Positions 59,333 to 64,000 of a stretch of 64,000 nt of DNA are shown piece after piece. The stretch is from NCBI GenBank assembly GCA_030271035.1, contig JAMBUN010000113.1, positions 124,001 through 188,000 of the forward strand, written 5' to 3'. Made by a program: the position numbers and the translations under genes. The DNA comes from Microascus cirrosus. Its lineage: Eukaryota; Ascomycota; Sordariomycetes; Microascales; Microascaceae. Position 1 is the first letter of the stretch. Every line of letters begins with the position of its first letter. The notes under the pieces are model-generated. The model had not been told where the DNA came from and ran no database searches. It saw nothing but the letters and a program-made list of their open reading frames with translations.

Positions 59333-60515
59333 ATGGCTACCGAAGACCCAATGATGGACGATATGGCCGACGACGCCGGCATGGCCTCCGGCGCGCCCAC
59401 CCCTCTCACCGTCCTGGAGGTTCGTCCCGGCACACTGCCCCTTGGGAACGATATGGTTCGGGACTGACGGGAAGGCTATATCTAGGGCATTGCTGGACTC
59501 ACGAAGCGTGATATCCAGACCGTCATGGACTCGGGCCTGCGCACCGTTGAGTCGGTGGCGTACACACCCAAGCGTACCCTCGAGCAATTGAAGGGGTTTT
59601 CAGACACCAAGGCCGGCAAGCTTCTTGCAGAGGGTAAGTATCTCTCTGAATCCAGATGAAGAATTAATTAGAGCGTCCATATTCTGACTCGGTACCGGCC
59701 TAGCATCCAAGCTCGTCCCCATGGGCTTCACAACTGCCACTGAGATGCACCAGCGGCTGAGCGAGCTCATCCGCATCACCACCGGCTCTAAAGAGCTAGA
59801 CAACCTTCTGGCCGGTGGTGTCGAGACGGGGTCAGTAACCGAGCTCTTCGGAGAGTTCAGGTCTGGCAAGAGCCAGATCTGCCACACCCTTGCTGTCACC
59901 TGCCAACTTCCCTTCGATATGGGTGGCGGGGAAGGGAAATGTCTCTACATCGACACCGAGGGCACATTCCGGCCCGTCCGTCTTCTGTCGGTGGCTAACC
60001 GCTTCGGCCTCTCCGGCGAGGAGGTCCTGGACAATGTGGCTTATGCCCGCGCCTACAACTCGGACCACCAACTCGAACTGCTCAACCAGGCCTCTCAGAT
60101 GATGGTCGAGACGCGGTTCTCACTTTTGGTTATTGACAGCGCGACCTCGCTTTACAGGACAGACTTTTCCGGAAGAGGGGAGCTCTCAAGCCGGCAGACA
60201 CATCTTGCCAAGTTTATGCGTACGTTGCAGAGGCTTGCGGATGAGTTTGGTATTGCCGTTGTTATTACGAACCAGGTTGTGGCGCAGGTTGACGGCGGAC
60301 CTAGCGCCATGTTCAACCCGGACCCGAAGAAACCGATCGGCGGGAATATTATTGCCCATGCCAGCACGACCCGAATCAGCCTCAAGAAGGGCCGCGCAGA
60401 GACGCGGATTGCGAAGATTTACGATAGCCCGTGTCTTCCAGAGAGCAGTTGTCTCTTCGCTATCAATGAGGATGGTATCGGGGACCCTAAGGAGGTGGAT
60501 AAGGAGAGGGAGTAG
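59333..60515 (+). CDS. RAD51: RAD51 recombinase
   Basis: Three exons, 59333-59419, 59486-59633 and 59704-60515, give 348 residues, the usual fungal length. Rad51 forms filaments on single-stranded DNA and drives strand exchange in homologous recombination. After an acidic N-terminus comes the helix-hairpin-helix domain (GIAGLTKRDIQTVMDSGLRTVE...LEQLKGFSDTKAGKLL). Walker A is GEFRSGKS at residues 128-135, with Ser in place of the more common Thr at one position; Walker B is LLVID at 219-223. The L1/L2 DNA-binding loop regions (YRTDFSGRGELSSRQ and NQVVAQVDGGPSAMF...PIGGN) are intact, as is IYDSPCLPE near the C-terminus. All catalytic elements are present, so the gene looks functional. It lies just downstream of the small heat-shock gene on the same strand. 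Confidence 0.97.
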
Positions 60516-60812
60516 AGGGCTCGAGGGCAGATGGCGCTGTACGAGGGATACTCTTAATGGGGTGGATCAACGATGCATGTGGACCGAGATCATGCGTATG
60601 AAGCAAGGAGCAGGTTGGGGCATCACTTGTGGCGTTTGTTTCTGGGCTTTCGGTTGTGATTTATGGAGTTAGACGCTACTAGACCCTATCGAAGATATTA
60701 CGGACGTAATCTTAGTTTCTCTTCATCGCGTGGGTAATGAGAGCTCTGTTTTAACGAGCATACTGGAGATATCTTTTGAGCTTGATAAGCCCTACATTGA
60801 CGGAGGACTTCT

Positions 60813-60931
60813 ACATACGACCATAGCTCGTGGAATACTGAGGGTCCCGTCCGCTCCCCTGAACATAAACCACGAAGCGCTGGACTAGTAGTTGGGTCGG
60901 TGACGACCAGCGAATCCCCAGTGTTGTATGT
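60813..60931 (+). rRNA. 5S ribosomal RNA (dispersed single copy)
   Basis: About 119 nt beginning ACATACGACCATAG and ending GTTGTATGT. The two ends pair perfectly over nine bases (one G-U), forming helix I. Internal blocks match fungal 5S rRNA: GTCCCGTCCGCTC at 60844-60856, and TAGTAGTTGGGTCGG at 60886-60900 followed by TGACGACCAGCGAATCCC, which holds the box C type internal promoter. A T-run right after the gene (60931-60935) would stop RNA polymerase III. A single copy between two protein genes fits the dispersed 5S arrangement known in Neurospora and relatives. No damage is visible. Confidence 0.93.
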
Positions 60932-60968
60932 TTTTAGTTTACTTTCTTTTTTTCTTTTTTTTTCTTTG
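60932..60968 (+). terminator. T-rich tract after 5S rRNA (Pol III terminator)
   Basis: A run of T at the 3' end of the 5S gene is followed by further T-runs up to about 60968, a strong Pol III stop. Confidence 0.6.
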
Positions 60969-61253
60969 GCCGGTGGGGCAACCAAGTTGAGACTGAAGCT
61001 GATTTCCTAAATCGGACTAGCGCGCGTCGACTGGTGTTGACTGGTGCCAAGAGAAGCGGCCCAAAGTGCCAACCTCGTTTCCATTCCTGCATACCAAAAT
61101 ATTTCGCGACGCAGCTTCGGGCAATTGAACCTGTTTATTTTTTGCCAATGCGACAACACCTCCCGATACGCTCCGAATCGAATCAACTCAGCGGGCGCAG
61201 ATAAACGCACCTCTATACCACCCGGCCGATTATCCCGACTGTATGGGGCTGAG

Positions 61254-64000
61254 ATGGAGTCCGGAGAGTGCCAGTTCCTGTTTAAGGAAACGCGCCTGAA
61301 CCTCGAGCCGTCGTCTTCCGCGCTCGTCACGAACATCCGGGTGCCCGCCCCATCGTCGCATGCGAGGGCCTTCCGCCGGGGCACCAGGACCGACGGGAAG
61401 GACGTGGATGAGGAGACGGCATTTGCGCTGAAGAACCTCGCGCCCGCGTCGTCGATATACCGGCGCCAGTGGTCGGGGTCGCCGTCGAACTTCCTGTGGA
61501 GGGTGCTGGAGGACGGGCTGGTGCTGAGCGTGCGAGCGGTGGATGTTTGCAAGGAGCAGAAGGATCACGACGCGCCGTTGGTGCTGAACTTCAACTTTGC
61601 TGTGCCAATACTGCCGTCCTGCGTGGCTCTGACGGATCCTCAGGGCTACGATGCGCTCTACATCTATGTCATTGACCAGGCAAACCACCTCTACTCCTTT
61701 ATTCTACGCCCGGACCTCTTCCGTCGGAGGGCGTCTCTCGACTCTACTCTTACCGATGTGTGCGGCGTGCACCTCCCTCCGTCGCTTACCTCGAGGCACC
61801 CGCACCGCCTGGTCCCCGTCAACCATGACAAGTTGCTCGTCACGCTTCACGACGGTGGTCTTGTGAAGCTGGATAGGAATCGAGGTGCCGACTGTACGTT
61901 TTGGAACCCGGATATTGTGTGCTCATCATCAAGCGCTAATGCATAGTCTAGCCGGATCCCATCCGTGGATAGAGTCCAGCTTCAACTCCCAGACATGGAC
62001 GCAAGGCCTCCGGAACCTCCTGCCCATTCGCTCCGGGAATACCGTTAAGTTCGGCAAAATCCACATGGACTACAGCGCTGCGGCTTCTGCGCAAGTATCT
62101 TCCCTCGGCCTGAAAGACGCCTCGTTCCTGTTCACGGTCTGTATTGATCACAAGATGCGGGTTTGGAACCCCGAGACCGGCCAGATTCTGCAAGCCGTCG
62201 ATATCCTAAACGAGGAACACAACGCACAAGAAATTGGAAAATACACGGTCGACCCTTCTCAGGCCAACCTTGTTCGCATCGTCGAATCGGGGCCTGGCCA
62301 AGCTCTTTGTGTCACGTACTCACCCCTCGGTGCCGGCGAGTTCAAGTTCTGGAAGGTGCTCGCTGAGAATGACTCCAGTCTTCTCGTAGAAGACGCATTC
62401 CCTAGCAATAGGTTTGTCCCGGAGGCACCGTCACTTTCTGACGCCTGGACTCTCGCGGATTTCGCTACGTCGCGGGCCGATGATGGAGGGCTGAGCTTGT
62501 GGATGCTATGGAAGAACAATACCACATATCGGGTCCAGAGGCTCCGGCTTGAGCTCGCGAATATGACCGATTCTTGGGAGACTGGGTGCGACGCTGTGTA
62601 TTTCGATTCCAGCCTGCCTACGGCCGAAACGTCTGGCCCTTGTGACCCTACTGATGCCACCGAGAAATGGCTACAGGTCATTCTTTCGCCGGGCAGATTC
62701 ACAAGATCTACCCTTGAAACCGCTTTGGCTATTTACGAACGGGGCCTGGGGAAGAACGCGGAAGGCTCCTCGAAAGGGAAGTCGAGCCTACCTGAGGCTA
62801 TATGCTCGGTTATAGCGTCAACAGCTACTCTCGACCGAAGCCAGACTGGAGGGATGGACTACGAGCAGTTCAGATCGACAAACGAGATCCACTGGAGGCG
62901 GTTCTACCGGCTAGTAATAGAGCTGGACAAGAGGCGCGGTGAGGCGGACTCCTTGGTGCTGGACGCTAACACTGAGACTGCCTGGGTGGTTTGTGCGGAC
63001 TTTGTCTCCACCATCCGGGAGTGCAGTCCGTTGGAGAGGCTATACCACAACCTATCTAGACCGGAAGACGATCAGAAGGACGCTGCCACACTCGTTTCGA
63101 CCGCCTTGTCGTTCCTCGATGCGTTGCCTGATAATATTGTCCACATCTGCAACTCGGTTCTCCGACCTGAGTTGTTCGAGGATACGACGAAGACCGACAT
63201 TGAGAGAGTCCAGTACTTCTACGACAAGGCTGGCTTCTGGCGGGGCCTCACAGAAGAAGACTGCTCGCCCGTCGTGGACAACCTAGGCCAAAACTTCAGC
63301 CTCCTCTCCTCGGACCTATATGAGCAGATATTCGAGATCGTCGGGGCCAGGGACTCCCTGGTCAGGAGTATAAAGTATCCTCTGACCGAGTTCGGCAGGA
63401 GACTGGTAGTCAGGACCGTACAAGAGAGTCTGGAGATGCAATGGAAGATCTGCTTCAGCCAGCTCATACTGCTGGTGCACATGGAGTTTGAGTTCGAGGA
63501 CGAGGATGCGCTGCGCCACAGACTTGATGTTGGCGGCATCTTCCGCAGGCTCGTGGACGTCCTACGCCGACTCGAGCTTCTACGGTGGCTTTCAAAATCG
63601 GAGATATCAGTACCGCTGCGGACGGACCGCTCTCCTCCGGGTACGGGTGCCGCACAATCTTCGAAGAAGGATAGCGAGGAGACGCAGGTCATCACCGCGC
63701 TAGAAGGCAGCGTGGGGCACCTTCTCGGCTTTTCCGACGTTAAGCACGAGCCCCTTGCGTCGAGCCTCACGCGCATTGTCATCAACCTTTGTTCTTTGGA
63801 GAGCGACATCGAAGTCTCACCGGCTCACATACAGTGTTTCTTGTTGAAGCTAAACCGGGCGGATCTTGCCCTGGAGCTCGCGTCGTTCAGCGGACAGGAT
63901 TCATTCTCAACCTACGTCCAGGGTCGCGTCTTTCTTGCACTAAAGGACTTTTCGTCGGCTGCCATCGAGCTCAAGAAGGCAGCTATCGGAATGAGTAAGT
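61254..64000 (+). CDS. NUP120: Nucleoporin Nup120/Nup160, N-terminal part (3' end outside window)
   Basis: Exon 1 is 61254-61893 and exon 2 starts at 61952 and stays open to the window end; the acceptor TCTAG at 61950-61951 avoids a stop and keeps phase. Nup120/160 is a scaffold of the Y-complex of the nuclear pore, with an N-terminal seven-bladed propeller followed by an alpha-helical solenoid. Recognisable pieces are SIYRRQWSGSPSNFLWRV, PLVLNFNFAVPILPSCVAL, DALYIYVIDQANHLYSF, FTVCIDHKMRVWN and FKFWKVL in the propeller, then the helical part with HWRRFYRLVIELDKRRGEAD. About 893 residues are visible, so roughly the last third is missing. The last bases, ATGA then GTAAGT (63995-64000), look like a splice donor, so the exon probably ends at 63994. 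Confidence 0.9.

Larger units (their letters stand above)
60516..61253. other. Intergenic, RAD51 / NUP120, containing the 5S gene
   Basis: About 738 bp. Apart from the 5S rRNA and its terminator it holds the RAD51 3' flank and the NUP120 promoter, with no other feature seen. Confidence 0.55.

Noticed and set aside
1..64000. Biosynthetic gene cluster, CRISPR array, intact transposon or viral insertion
   Set aside because: None of the hallmark proteins, direct-repeat arrays or terminal repeats were found; the recognised genes are conserved housekeeping genes.

Overview
The window is nuclear DNA of a filamentous ascomycete (Pezizomycotina); the class cannot be fixed from the sequence alone. The reasons are many short introns (about 50-120 bp) with GTAAGT/GTATGT-type donors and YAG acceptors, a dispersed single 5S rRNA gene as in Neurospora-type genomes, and fungal proteins such as a septation-network LRR scaffold and a fused RRM-YTH protein. 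There is no operon structure, secondary-metabolite cluster, CRISPR array, intact transposon or virus.

Layout. 0-9.6 kb is gene-dense: the C-terminal part of an unidentified Ser/Pro-rich protein (+), a peroxisomal enoyl-CoA hydratase/isomerase ending in AKL (-), ALG2 mannosyltransferase (+) and a KCS1-type inositol hexakisphosphate kinase (-). 9.6-13.9 kb has no supportable gene. 13.9-24.5 kb holds a fungal-specific disordered protein (-), divergent from the 1,806-residue Cdc11/SnaD-type LRR scaffold (+), then lumazine synthase RIB4 (+). After a 1.9 kb gap, 26.4-32.7 kb holds a cytosolic S9 dipeptidyl-peptidase (+, six exons) convergent with an uncharacterised 878-residue disordered protein (-). 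32.7-38.1 kb appears empty of genes, but its first part looks like a long leader of that protein. 38.1-48.3 kb holds a nine-exon CDF metal transporter (+), the PI 4-kinase STT4 (-, seven exons) and, divergent from STT4, proteasome subunit beta-6 PRE7 (+). 48.3-54.1 kb is a second large gene-poor stretch with a TC-rich minisatellite. 54.1-64 kb holds an RRM-YTH protein, a small heat-shock protein, RAD51, a 5S rRNA gene and the start of NUP120, all on the plus strand.

The genes are housekeeping genes of unrelated pathways: protein glycosylation, inositol pyrophosphate and phosphoinositide signalling, riboflavin synthesis, proteasome, recombination, nuclear pore, metal transport and septation. 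Most exon-intron structures below were derived by hand by matching splice sites to reading frame and family conservation. I found no clearly new biological system. The points most worth a second look are a possible mitochondrial isoform of the small heat-shock protein, the expanded YTH domain coupled to an RRM, two conserved-looking fungal proteins of unknown function, and three long stretches without recognisable genes.
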